A stretch of DNA of 64,000 nt from NCBI GenBank assembly GCA_036735545.1, contig DAINOD010000005.1, forward strand, positions 5,883 through 69,882, read 5' to 3'. Numbering within the stretch: position 1 is the stretch's first letter; each line of letters starts with the position of its first letter. Below are positions 9,967 through 18,095 of the stretch, piece by piece. Made by a program: the position numbers and the translations under genes. Source of the stretch: Rubrimonas sp036735545. Its GTDB lineage: Bacteria > Pseudomonadota > Alphaproteobacteria > Rhodobacterales > Rhodobacteraceae. A model generated the notes under the pieces. That model ran no database searches, was not told the origin of the DNA, and was given only the letters and a program-made list of their open reading frames with translations.

Positions 9967-11237
9967 AGCAGCTGGATCTCCCTCGGAGTGAACGTCGCGC
10001 GGATCACGCGCCAGTCGTCGTAGTTGTCGGCCGGCAATGCGGAGAACACGCCCGCGTTCGCGGCGTTCCGCAGCGCGGTGCGGCCGAAGAAGAACAGGGC
10101 GCGATGCTGCTGGTCGAGCTGGTTGATCGCGCTCGCCGGCGCGATGACGCGCGGGTCGCCGACGATCGCGCCGTCCGGCGAGAGGTCGATCTCGATGGTG
10201 ACGCGCAGCGACTCGGCGTTGAGCTGATCCTGCAGCGGGTTGAAGTGCCGCCGCACGCCGTCCACGAGCCCCTGCACGACCGAACCCGGCAAAGGGCGCG
10301 CCGCGCGCTGCTGGCCGCCCTGCGCCTGCGGCTGGGGCTCCGCCGCCGGCTGGGACTGCGCCGCGGCGATGGCCGCGTCGAGCGCGGCGCGCTCGGCCGC
10401 GCGGCGCTCCGCCTCGGTCGGCTCCGGCGCGCTGCGGGGCGCGGCGGGCGCGGGCGTCGCGGGTCGCGGCGCCTCGGGCTGGGTCGGCGGCGGCGCGGCG
10501 GCGGCGCTCTCGGTCGGCCGTTCAGGCCGGCGCGCGGGCGGCGCGGCGCGGGCCGGCGTGGTCGCCTGCACCGTGGGGCTCGCGCTGGCGGCGGGGTCGG
10601 CCACGCTCTGCGGGACGGCCAGCGCAGGCGGCAGGTCGCCGTCCTCGGCCTCGGGCGCGGCCGGCGCCTCCTGCGGCGCGGCGGGGCGCGGCGGGGCCAG
10701 CGTCGCGGACGGCGCGCTCGGGGGCGGCGCCGCGTCGGACTCGGCGACGCGCGAGGAAGGCGGCGGCGGCGGCGCGGCCTGATCGACCGGGGGCGTCGGA
10801 CGCGGCGCCTGGGCCGCCGGCTCGGCAGGACGCGGCGGGCGCGGCGGGGCTGGCGCGGCGGAAGCGGGCGGGGGCGCGACGCGCGCGATCTCGGCCGGCG
10901 CGTCGGGCGCGTCGGGTCGCGGCGGGGACGCCTGCGGCTCGGGCTCCTGGCGCGGACGCGGAGCCGCCGCCGCCGGGGGCGGCGTCTCGGCCGCCGGCGC
11001 GGGGGATGGCGCGTCGCGGCTCGGGGTCGGCTGCGGCGGGGCCGGCGGCGCGAAGCCGCCCTCGGGCGCGGTGGGCGCGGTGGATATCGCGGCGTCGAAG
11101 TCCGCCGCCGAGATCAGCGACACCTGGCTGACCTCCATGTTGCGCGCCCGCGCGCCCGGAAACAGCAGGCCGCCGAAGATCGCCAGCGCGATCACCGCGC
11201 CGTGCAGCGCCCCCGAGACTGCCGCGCCCGTGCGCAT
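9963..11237 (-). CDS. tolA: TolA, inner-membrane spanning energy transducer
   Basis: Anchored in the inner membrane and linking the TolQR motor to Pal/TolB. The 424-residue product has one N-terminal membrane helix (about 6-25), a very long proline/alanine-rich low-complexity region (about 45-280) where other bacteria have a helical domain II, and a C-terminal TonB-like domain (from about residue 325; RVTIEIDLSPDGAIVG). The Pro/Ala-rich middle is typical of alphaproteobacterial TolA. A 27-base gap separates it from tolR. Confidence 0.9.
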   Translation of the reverse strand: MRTGAAVSGALHGAVIALAIFGGLLFPGARARNMEVSQVSLISAADFDAAISTAPTAPEGGFAPPAPPQPTPSRDAPSPAPAAETPPPAAAAPRPRQEPEPQASPPRPDAPDAPAEIARVAPPPASAAPAPPRPPRPAEPAAQAPRPTPPVDQAAPPPPPSSRVAESDAAPPPSAPSATLAPPRPAAPQEAPAAPEAEDGDLPPALAVPQSVADPAASASPTVQATTPARAAPPARRPERPTESAAAAPPPTQPEAPRPATPAPAAPRSAPEPTEAERRAAERAALDAAIAAAQSQPAAEPQPQAQGGQQRAARPLPGSVVQGLVDGVRRHFNPLQDQLNAESLRVTIEIDLSPDGAIVGDPRVIAPASAINQLDQQHRALFFFGRTALRNAANAGVFSALPADNYDDWRVIRATFTPREIQLL

Positions 11238-11264
11238 CGTCCTCCCTCCGCCACCGTCAGGCGG

Positions 11265-11732
11265 TCAGTTCGCCCGCGTCCCGGTCCCCGCAGGGTCCGT
11301 GACGAGGCCGATGTTGCGGAACCCGCCCGCGTTGAGCGCGCCCATCACCTGCGCGACGCGCCCGTAGTCCAGCGCCGTATCCGCGCGCAGGAACACCCGG
11401 TCCGTCGCGCGGCCGGCGGCCGCAGCCTGCAAGGTGGCGATGAAGTCTTCGAACGCAACCGGCTCGCGCTGGACGTAGATCTGGCCCGAGGCGTCGAGGT
11501 TGACGGTCAGCGGCTCCTCCCGGTCCACCGGCAGGGCCGCGGCGGCGCTGCGCGGCAGCTGCAGCGGCACGCCAACCGTCAGCAGGGGCGCGGCGACCAT
11601 GAACACCACCAGCAGCACCATCATCACGTCGACGAAGGGCGTCACGTTGATGTCCGAGACCGGGCGGGATCGCGCGCGGCGGCGCCGCCCGCGCGGGGCC
11701 TCGGCCGCCTCGGCGGCGAGCCGGGCGTTCAC
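11265..11732 (-). CDS. tolR: TolR, ExbD-family motor subunit
   Basis: A 155-residue ExbD/TolR protein with an Arg-rich cytoplasmic N-terminus, one membrane helix containing INVTPFVDVMMVLLVVFMVA (about 29-48; the Asp is the proton-conducting residue) and a periplasmic domain ending in ALNAGGFRNIGLVTDP. The GTG start at 11732 overlaps the tolQ stop (GTGA), in keeping with the stoichiometric coupling of TolQ and TolR. Confidence 0.95.
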   Translation of the reverse strand: MNARLAAEAAEAPRGRRRRARSRPVSDINVTPFVDVMMVLLVVFMVAAPLLTVGVPLQLPRSAAAALPVDREEPLTVNLDASGQIYVQREPVAFEDFIATLQAAAAGRATDRVFLRADTALDYGRVAQVMGALNAGGFRNIGLVTDPAGTGTRAN

Positions 11733-12433
11733 GCCGCCCCCCGCATCATCTGCCGCGACAGGATCACGGCGAACTCGTCGGCGAAGGCCTCGAGCCGGCT
11801 GGTCAGGCGCTGCGCGTCGCCGGTCAGCTTGTTGTAGAAGATCACCGCCGGCACCGCCGCGATCAGGCCGATCGCGGTCGTCACCAGCGCCTCGGCGATG
11901 CCCGGGGCCACCGTGGCGAGGTTGGTGTTCTGCTGGATCGAGATCTGCTCGAAGGCGGTCATGATGCCCCAGACCGTCCCGAACAGCCCCACATAGGGCG
12001 CGATCGACCCGGTGGTGGCGAGGAAGGTCAGCCGCCCCGAGAAGCTCTCCGTCTCCCGCGCCAGCGCCACGTCGAGGCTGCGGTCGATGCGGTCGCGGGC
12101 GCCGGGGATCAGCGCGCCGGTCTTGTCGAAGCTGCGCCGCCATTCGCCCATGCCGGCGACGAAGACCCGCTCGATCGCCGAGCGCGGCTTCGTCCCGATC
12201 CGGTCGTAGAGCGCGTCGAGCGGCTGCCCGGACCAGAACGCATCCTCGAACAGGGCGCAGTCGCGGTTGATCTTCCGGCTGGCGAGCCAGCGGTCGACGA
12301 TGATCGCCCACGACCAGAAGGAGGCGATCACCAGCGAAACGGTGACCGCCTGCACCACAAGCGTGGCGCGCGTGAACATGGCCACGAGCGAGAAATCTAT
12401 CCCGCCCGCGGCCGACAGGATGTCGGTCTCCAT
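11729..12433 (-). CDS. tolQ: TolQ, ExbB-family proton channel subunit
   Basis: A 234-residue inner-membrane protein of the MotA/TolQ/ExbB family. It has a first membrane helix at about 15-37 (VAMFTRATLVVQAVTVSLVIASF) and two further helices around PYVGLFGTVWGIMTAFEQIS and VTTAIGLIAAVPAVIFYNK, which form the proton channel with TolR. A 113-base spacer separates it from ybgC and may hold an internal promoter, though no convincing one is visible. Confidence 0.96.
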   Translation of the reverse strand: METDILSAAGGIDFSLVAMFTRATLVVQAVTVSLVIASFWSWAIIVDRWLASRKINRDCALFEDAFWSGQPLDALYDRIGTKPRSAIERVFVAGMGEWRRSFDKTGALIPGARDRIDRSLDVALARETESFSGRLTFLATTGSIAPYVGLFGTVWGIMTAFEQISIQQNTNLATVAPGIAEALVTTAIGLIAAVPAVIFYNKLTGDAQRLTSRLEAFADEFAVILSRQMMRGAA

Positions 12434-12546
12434 GCCGCTCGAACCTCATGACCGCGCGGGGTCTTGACGCCCCGCAGCGTCCGGGCGGACTGACCCGCCA
12501 TTACGCCTTTTTCAAGGCGGAAGAGTCCGTCATTCGCCGCAGCGCG

Positions 12547-12957
12547 TCAATGCCCGTCCGCGCCGTGGCGCCGCAGCGCCGCGCGCACGGCTTCGGGGAG
12601 CCGCACGGCTCGGCCGGATGCGTCCACCGCCGCCACGCGCACCTCGGCCTCGGCCAACCGCTCCGCGCCGCGCAGCAGGCGCTGGGCCAGCAGGACCGAG
12701 GCGCGGCCGGTCTCGATCGCCTCGGTCTCCACGGTCAGCAGGTCGTCGAAGCGGGCCGGCGCGCGGTAGTCGATGGCGAGCCGGCTCACCACCAGAACGA
12801 TCCCCGCCTCCGCCTTGAGCCGCCCCTGCTCGACGCCGCCGGCGCGCAACGCCTCGGTGCGCCCGCGCTCCAGATAGCGCAGGTGGTTGGCGTGATAGAC
12901 GATGCCGCCGAGGTCGACGTCCTCGTAGTAGACGCGCAGGCTCAGGCGGTGGATCAC
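12547..12957 (-). CDS. ybgC: YbgC-type acyl-CoA thioesterase of the tol-pal cluster
   Basis: A hot-dog-fold thioesterase that usually opens the tol-pal operon. The 136-residue protein begins MIHRLSLRVYYEDVDLGGIVYHANHLRYLERGRTE when initiated at the GTG at 12957; the Asp in YEDVDLGG and the following His form the active site of the family. The start overlaps the bolA stop by 4 bases (GTGA). Confidence 0.93.
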   Translation of the reverse strand: MIHRLSLRVYYEDVDLGGIVYHANHLRYLERGRTEALRAGGVEQGRLKAEAGIVLVVSRLAIDYRAPARFDDLLTVETEAIETGRASVLLAQRLLRGAERLAEAEVRVAAVDASGRAVRLPEAVRAALRRHGADGH

Positions 12958-13229
12958 CCGGCGGTTCCGCTCAACTCCAGCGCCAGCGCGTGGACCGGGC
13001 CGGCGAGTTCCTCGGCCAGCGCGCGGTTCACGGCGCGCTGGCGGTCCAGCCGGCTGAGCCCGTCGAAGGCGGACGCGCGCATCCTGACGCGAAAGTGCGT
13101 CTCGCCGCCCTCGCGCCAGCCGCCGTGGCCGCGGTGCTGTTCGCTCTCGTCGTGGACCTCAAGCGTCTCCGGCGCGAAGGCCGCCTCCAGCTTGGCGCGC
13201 AACGTCGCCGTGACTTTTCCGTCGGCCAT
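12954..13229 (-). CDS. bolA: BolA family protein
   Basis: A 91-residue BolA-like protein, typically a partner of monothiol glutaredoxins in Fe-S trafficking or a morphology regulator. It shows the class II KH-like fold pattern with HRGHGGWREGGETHFRVRM and FDGLSRLDRQRAVNRALAEEL, including the conserved FxGxxxxxRHR-like helix region. It is the first gene of the minus-strand bolA-ybgC-tol run and is divergent from the J-domain gene across 76 bases. Confidence 0.9.
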   Translation of the reverse strand: MADGKVTATLRAKLEAAFAPETLEVHDESEQHRGHGGWREGGETHFRVRMRASAFDGLSRLDRQRAVNRALAEELAGPVHALALELSGTAG

Positions 13230-13305
13230 GACCGCTCTCCGCCCTTACCCGCTTGGCCGCATCGGCCGCTGCGCTATGCTCGCGCGAACGCCCGAGGGAG
13301 ACCCG

Positions 13306-13974
13306 ATGCGGCAGCGCCCGCCCTTCGACTACGACGTGAGCGTGACCGCCGACAAGGCGCGTCGCGCCCGGCGACGCGCGGGCCTGGAGGGACCGGCGGC
13401 GCGGGCGGCGCGGCTGTGCGAGCATCCCGCCTGCGACCGACCCGGCACGCACCGCGCGCCGCGCTCGCGCGATGCGCTGGACAGCTTCCGGTGGTTCTGT
13501 CTGGACCATGTGCGCGAATACAACGCGCGCTGGGACTATTTCGCCGGGCTGGAGGGCGAGGCTGTCGAGCACATGGCCGACCGGGCGCGGCTCTGGGACC
13601 GGCCGACCTGGCGGCTCGGCGGCCAGCCGCGCGGGCCGATGGGCGCGCAGCCCCACGCCGACGGCCGGGCGTGGGAGCGTTTCGGCTTCTCCGACCCGCT
13701 CGACGTGCTCGGCCGCAACGCCACCCTGAACCCGGGCCGCGCAGCGCAGCGCGAGCCGGCGCGTATCCGGCTGCCCCAGAACGTCGTCAGCGCGCTGGAG
13801 GTGCTGGGCGGCGCGCCGACCGAGACGCGCGCGCAGCTGCGCACGCGGTATCGCGCGCTGGTCAAGGACCTGCACCCCGACATGAACGGCGGCGACCGAC
13901 GCGACGAGGGCCGGCTGCGCCGCGTGCTCTGGGCCTGGGAGCAGATCAAGGCGAGCCGCGACTTCGTGGCGTGA
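13306..13974 (+). CDS. J-domain (DnaJ-like) protein
   Basis: A 222-residue co-chaperone-like protein with a C-terminal J domain (about 155-222) carrying the essential HPD in ALVKDLHPDMNGGD, which would stimulate a DnaK-type ATPase. The N-terminal half has a Cys/His-rich element (CEHPAC, then WFCLDHVREYNARWDYF) that may bind metal. This layout is common in Rhodobacterales. ATG 13306 is chosen because the upstream frame runs antisense through bolA and ybgC. Confidence 0.85.
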   Translation: MRQRPPFDYDVSVTADKARRARRRAGLEGPAARAARLCEHPACDRPGTHRAPRSRDALDSFRWFCLDHVREYNARWDYFAGLEGEAVEHMADRARLWDRPTWRLGGQPRGPMGAQPHADGRAWERFGFSDPLDVLGRNATLNPGRAAQREPARIRLPQNVVSALEVLGGAPTETRAQLRTRYRALVKDLHPDMNGGDRRDEGRLRRVLWAWEQIKASRDFVA

Positions 13975-14024
13975 CCGGACCCCGGCGCGGCCAAGCGCCG
14001 CCGCCCCATGGTCGAGCCGAGAGT

Positions 14025-14038
14025 TGACGTTTACGTCA
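14025..14038 (+). promoter_or_regulatory. Perfect palindrome TGACGT-TT-ACGTCA, probable operator
   Basis: Six-base arms TGACGT and ACGTCA flank a TT centre at 14025-14038, 42 bases before the acyl-CoA dehydrogenase start. The 5' arm overlaps a TTGACG (14024-14029) that could serve as a -35 element. The sequence resembles operators of MerR-family LiuR-type regulators that control branched-chain and fatty acyl-CoA oxidation genes, which fits the downstream genes. The regulator is inferred. Confidence 0.55.
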
Positions 14039-14079
14039 GATGCGATAGCGTCCGCCCCACGCCACAAGCAGGAGCCCGC

Positions 14080-15870
14080 ATGCCGACCTACACCCCGCCC
14101 CTCCGCGACTTCCGCTTCGTGCTGCACGAGACGCTGCGTATCCACGAGCGCGCCGAGATCGCGGGCTACGCCGACCTCACCCCCGACTTCACCGAGGCCG
14201 TGCTGGGCGAGGCCGGGCGCATCGCCGCCGAGGTGCTGATGCCGCTGAACGCGGCCGGCGACCGCGGCTGCGTGCTGGAGAACGGCGTGGTGCGCACGCC
14301 GAAGGGTTTTCGCGATGCCATCGAGACGCTGCGCGAGGGCGGCTGGCCGGCGCTGGAATGCGACCCGGCCTATGGCGGCCAGGGCCTGCCCAACGTCATC
14401 GCGCTGTCGGTCGGCGAGATGCAGTCGGGCGCCAACATGGCGCTGATGATGTACAACGGCCTGACCCATGGCGCCTATTCGGCGCTGATGCATCACGGCT
14501 CGGACGAACAGAAGTCCACCTATCTGCCGAAGCTGACGTCCGGCCACTGGACCGGCACGATGAACCTGACCGAGCCCCATTGCGGCACCGACCTCGGCCT
14601 GCTTCGCACGAAGGCCGAGCCGCAGGGGGACGGCAGCTATCGGCTCACGGGGCAGAAGATCTTCATCTCCGCCGGCGAGCACGACCTCGCCGAGAACATC
14701 GTCCACCTGGTGCTCGCCCGCATCGTCGGCGCGCCGGAGGGCGTCAAGGGCATCTCGCTGTTCGTCTGCCCGAAGGTCCTCGTGAACGAGGACGGCTCGC
14801 TCGGGGCGCGCAACGGCGTCTCCTGCGGCAAGGTCGAGGAGAAGATGGGCATCCACGGCAACGCCACCTGCGTCATGAACTTCGACGGCGCGACCGCGTG
14901 GCTGGTGGGTGCGGAGAACAAGGGCCTGCGCGCCATGTTCACCATGATGAACGAGGCGCGCATCCTCGTGGCGATGCAGGGGCTCGGGCAGGCGGAGGTC
15001 GCCTACCAGAATGCGGCGGCCTATGCGAAGGATCGCCTTCAGGGTCGCGCCGTCACGGGCCCCGCGGCGCCGGACAAGCCCGCCGATCCCCTGATCGTGC
15101 ACCCGGACGTGCGCCGGCTGCTGCTGGACCAGAAGGCGTGGATCGAGGGCGCGCGCTGCTTCATGCTGCTGGGCTCGACGCTGATCGACGCCGAGCACCG
15201 CCACGACGACCCGGCCGAGCGCGAGAAGGCGGCCGACCTGATCGCGCTGCTGATCCCGGTGCTCAAGGGCGTGCTGACCGACGTGGGCTTCGACTGCGCG
15301 GTGAAGGCGCAGCAGGTGCTCGGCGGGCACGGCTACATCGCCGAGTGGGGCATGGACCAGTTCGTGCGCGACGCCCGCATCGCCATGATCTACGAGGGCG
15401 CCAACGGCGTGCAGGCGCTCGATCTGGTCGGCCGCAAGCTGCCCATGAAGGCGGGCGCCCCGATGATGGCGTGGTTCGCGCTGGTGCGCGACTTCATCAA
15501 GGCGCATGAGGGCCACGAGGCGCTGAAGCGCGACTTCCTCGACCCGCTGAAGGCGGCCTCGAAGGACCTGCAGGCGGCGGCGACGTTCTTCATGGAGCAG
15601 GGCATGAAGGACCCCAACGCGGCGCTGGCGGGCTCGAACGACTTCATGCACCTGTTCGGCCATGTCGCCATCGGTCACGCCTGGGCGATGATGGCCGAGG
15701 CCGCGCACCGCGCCCTTGCGGCCGGCGACGACGAGGGCGACTTCTACGCCAACAAGCTGCGCACGGGGCGCTACTACATGAGCCGGCTTCTACCCGAGAC
15801 CGCCGTGCGGCTGGCGCGCATCCGCTCCGGCGCGGCGCCGGTGATGGACCTGCCGGCGGAGGCCTTCTGA
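14080..15870 (+). CDS. Acyl-CoA dehydrogenase, DmdC/FadE-like
   Basis: FAD-dependent acyl-CoA dehydrogenase of the large (596-residue) type with an extra C-terminal domain, similar in layout to 3-methylmercaptopropionyl-CoA dehydrogenase DmdC. The N-terminus MPTYTPPLRDFRFVLHETL is characteristic of this subgroup. The mid-domain has GTMNLTEPHCGTDLGLLRTKA and GQKIFISAGEHD, and the helical domain has QQVLGGHGYIAEW and YEGANGVQALDLVGRK, with the Glu of YEGANG in the catalytic-base position. ATG 14080 follows AGGAG at 14069-14073. Whether the substrate is methylmercaptopropionyl-CoA or a fatty acyl-CoA cannot be decided. It is first in the beta-oxidation operon, overlapping the thiolase by 1 base. 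Confidence 0.9.
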   Translation: MPTYTPPLRDFRFVLHETLRIHERAEIAGYADLTPDFTEAVLGEAGRIAAEVLMPLNAAGDRGCVLENGVVRTPKGFRDAIETLREGGWPALECDPAYGGQGLPNVIALSVGEMQSGANMALMMYNGLTHGAYSALMHHGSDEQKSTYLPKLTSGHWTGTMNLTEPHCGTDLGLLRTKAEPQGDGSYRLTGQKIFISAGEHDLAENIVHLVLARIVGAPEGVKGISLFVCPKVLVNEDGSLGARNGVSCGKVEEKMGIHGNATCVMNFDGATAWLVGAENKGLRAMFTMMNEARILVAMQGLGQAEVAYQNAAAYAKDRLQGRAVTGPAAPDKPADPLIVHPDVRRLLLDQKAWIEGARCFMLLGSTLIDAEHRHDDPAEREKAADLIALLIPVLKGVLTDVGFDCAVKAQQVLGGHGYIAEWGMDQFVRDARIAMIYEGANGVQALDLVGRKLPMKAGAPMMAWFALVRDFIKAHEGHEALKRDFLDPLKAASKDLQAAATFFMEQGMKDPNAALAGSNDFMHLFGHVAIGHAWAMMAEAAHRALAAGDDEGDFYANKLRTGRYYMSRLLPETAVRLARIRSGAAPVMDLPAEAF

Positions 15871-17081
15871 TGACCGACGCCTACATCTTCGACGCCGTGC
15901 GCACCCCGCGCGGCCGCGGTCGGGCCGACGGCGCGCTGCACGAGGTCACCTCGCTCAGGCTGGCCGCGGGGGCGCTGAAGGCGATCCGCGACCGCAACGG
16001 GCTCGACACCGCGCTGGTGGAGGACGTCATCCTCGGCTGCGTCACGCAGGTCGGCGAGCAGGGCGGCGGGCTGGCGCGCTCGGCCGCGCTCTACGCAGAC
16101 TACGACGACCGGGCGCCGGGGCTCACGATCAACCGCTTCTGCGCCTCGGGGCTGGAGGCGGTGAACCTCGCCGCGGCGCAGGTGCGCGCGGGCGTCGGCG
16201 AACTCTACGTCGCCGGCGGCGTGGAGAGCATGAGCCGGGTGGCCATGGGCTCGGACGGCTACGCCATCGCCGCGGACCCCTATCTCGCCATGAAGACCCA
16301 TTTCGTGCCGCAGGGGATCGCGGCGGACCTGATCGCCACCGAATACGGCTTCTCCCGCGACGACGTGGACGCGCTGGCGGTGGAGAGCCAGAAGCGCGCC
16401 GCCCGGGCGTGGGAGGAAGGCCGCTTCGACCGCTCGATCGTGCCCGTGCGCGACGTGAACGGCGTGGTGATCCTGGCCCGCGACGAGCACATGCGGCCGC
16501 AGACCGACATGCAGAGCCTCGGCGCGCTGAAGCCCGCCTTCAGGGACATGGGCGAGACCATGCCCGGCTTCGACGCCGTGGCGCTGATGCGCTATCCGCA
16601 TCTGGAACGCATCGAGCATGTCCACCACGCCGGCAACAGCTCCGGCATCGTGGACGGCGCCGCGGCGGTGCTGATCGGCTCGCGCGAGGCGGGTGCGGCG
16701 ATGGGGCTCACGCCTCGCGCGCGCATCCGCGCCATGGCGCGCGTGGGAACGGACCCCACGATCATGCTCACCGGGCCGGTTCCCGCCACCGAGAAGGCGC
16801 TGAAGGCGGCGGGCATGGGCGTCGGCGATCTCGACGTGATCGAGGTGAACGAGGCGTTCGCGGCCGTGGTGCTGCGCTTTCTGCAGGCTTTCGACGCCGA
16901 TCCCGCCAAGGTGAACCCGAACGGCGGCGCCATCGCGCTCGGGCACCCGCTGGGCGCCACCGGGGCCATGATCCTCGGCGCGGCGCTGGACGAGCTGGAG
17001 CGCACGGGCAAGGGCGTGGCGATGGCGACGCTCTGCGTGGCCTCCGGCATGGGGGCCGCCACGATCATCGAGCGTGTCTGA
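15870..17081 (+). CDS. Acetyl-CoA acyltransferase (thiolase)
   Basis: A 403-residue thiolase carrying out the final cleavage of beta-oxidation. The acyl-accepting Cys91 lies in TINRFCASGLEAVN, the catalytic His in NGGAIALGHPLGATG, and the second catalytic Cys in LCVASGMGAA. The start codon shares one base with the preceding stop (TGATG), so the gene is translationally coupled to the acyl-CoA dehydrogenase. It is a FadA-like degradative thiolase by context. Confidence 0.93.
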   Translation: MTDAYIFDAVRTPRGRGRADGALHEVTSLRLAAGALKAIRDRNGLDTALVEDVILGCVTQVGEQGGGLARSAALYADYDDRAPGLTINRFCASGLEAVNLAAAQVRAGVGELYVAGGVESMSRVAMGSDGYAIAADPYLAMKTHFVPQGIAADLIATEYGFSRDDVDALAVESQKRAARAWEEGRFDRSIVPVRDVNGVVILARDEHMRPQTDMQSLGALKPAFRDMGETMPGFDAVALMRYPHLERIEHVHHAGNSSGIVDGAAAVLIGSREAGAAMGLTPRARIRAMARVGTDPTIMLTGPVPATEKALKAAGMGVGDLDVIEVNEAFAAVVLRFLQAFDADPAKVNPNGGAIALGHPLGATGAMILGAALDELERTGKGVAMATLCVASGMGAATIIERV

Positions 17082-17176
17082 GCACGCGCCCGCCATGGCG
17101 TCGCCCGATTGGCGCGGCGATGCTGCGGGGCCGCGAATCATCCTGCGCGGCGATCCCGGACCGAGGTGCGCGTCGC

Positions 17177-17602
17177 ATGGATGACCTCCGCGACTTTTTC
17201 GAGAACTACCGGACGGCGCTGGAGCGCGCGGAAGTCGACGCTGTCGTGGCGGCCTATCGCACGCCGCTGCCGGTGATCCGACCCGACCGCGTCATCATGG
17301 TGGAGACGGCCCAGACGCTGCGGGTCGAGATCCTCAAGATCCTCGATTTCTATCGCTGGTCGGGGATGCGCCGGCTCGCGATGGTCGACTACCGCGTCGA
17401 CGGCTTCGACCCGGGGCTGAGCCTCGTCAGCCTCGCCTGGCGGCCGACCACCGCGGCAGGCGAGGAGGTCGCGTCCATCGACGTCACCTATGTCGTGCGG
17501 CGGATCATGGACGGGGCCCGGATCGCGGCGGTCATCGCGCACAACGAGGAGCGTCGGCGCACGCCGATCATCCGCGAGTCTCTGGAGGCGCTGAAGGACT
17601 GA
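17177..17602 (+). CDS. NTF2-like (SnoaL-type) protein
   Basis: A 141-residue soluble protein whose pattern (N-terminal helix DLRDFFENYRTALERAEVDAVVAAY, then strands ending IAAVIAHNEERRR) suggests the cone-shaped NTF2-like fold. No catalytic residues can be assigned. It lies 95 bases after the thiolase and its stop overlaps the next start by one base, so it is probably co-transcribed with the cupin gene. The function is unknown. Confidence 0.65.
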   Translation: MDDLRDFFENYRTALERAEVDAVVAAYRTPLPVIRPDRVIMVETAQTLRVEILKILDFYRWSGMRRLAMVDYRVDGFDPGLSLVSLAWRPTTAAGEEVASIDVTYVVRRIMDGARIAAVIAHNEERRRTPIIRESLEALKD

Positions 17603-18063
17603 TGCCCAAGATCGACCTCGACGCGCTGCCGGAGCAGACCGGCACGGGCTATCCTCGCCGGCTCGCGGCCGCCGTGGCCGGCCGCTCGCGCAAGGCGCTG
17701 GGCGACGCGGCGGGGCTGACGCAGTTCGGGGTGAACCTCGTCACCCTCGCCCCCGGCGCCGCGTCCTCGCTGCGCCACTGGCACGAGAACGAGGACGAGT
17801 TCCTGTGGGTGCTCGAAGGCGAGGCGGTGCTGGTGGAGAACGCGGGCGAGACCGTCCTGCGCGCCGGCGACGCGGCGGGCTGGAAGGCGGGCGTGGCGGA
17901 CGGTCACCACCTCGTCAACCGCTCGGCGGCGCCGGTTCGCTTCCTTGTGGTCGGCACGCGCGCGGAACGCGAGGTGGCGCACTACTCCGACGTCGATCTG
18001 CTCTACCGTTGCGCCGACGACTTCGACGGCTTCACCCGACGCGACGGCTCGCCGCCCGACTGA
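17602..18063 (+). CDS. Cupin domain protein
   Basis: A 153-residue single-domain cupin. The first motif is visible as SSLRHWHENEDEFLWVLEGEAVLV (the two His and Glu are potential metal ligands) and the second as GDAAGWKAGVADGHHLVNRS. The family includes many small metal-binding enzymes and sensors. The substrate is unknown. It overlaps the NTF2-like gene by one base and precedes the fadB-like gene by 32 bases. Confidence 0.82.
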   Translation: MPKIDLDALPEQTGTGYPRRLAAAVAGRSRKALGDAAGLTQFGVNLVTLAPGAASSLRHWHENEDEFLWVLEGEAVLVENAGETVLRAGDAAGWKAGVADGHHLVNRSAAPVRFLVVGTRAEREVAHYSDVDLLYRCADDFDGFTRRDGSPPD

Positions 18064-18095
18064 CCTGCCGCCCGACCGACATGAAGGATGCCCGC

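Noticed and set aside
10300..11100. Repeat-rich stretch as a tandem repeat or CRISPR-like array
   Set aside because: It is the Pro/Ala-rich coding region of tolA. Repetition is at the codon level, without regular repeat units and spacers.
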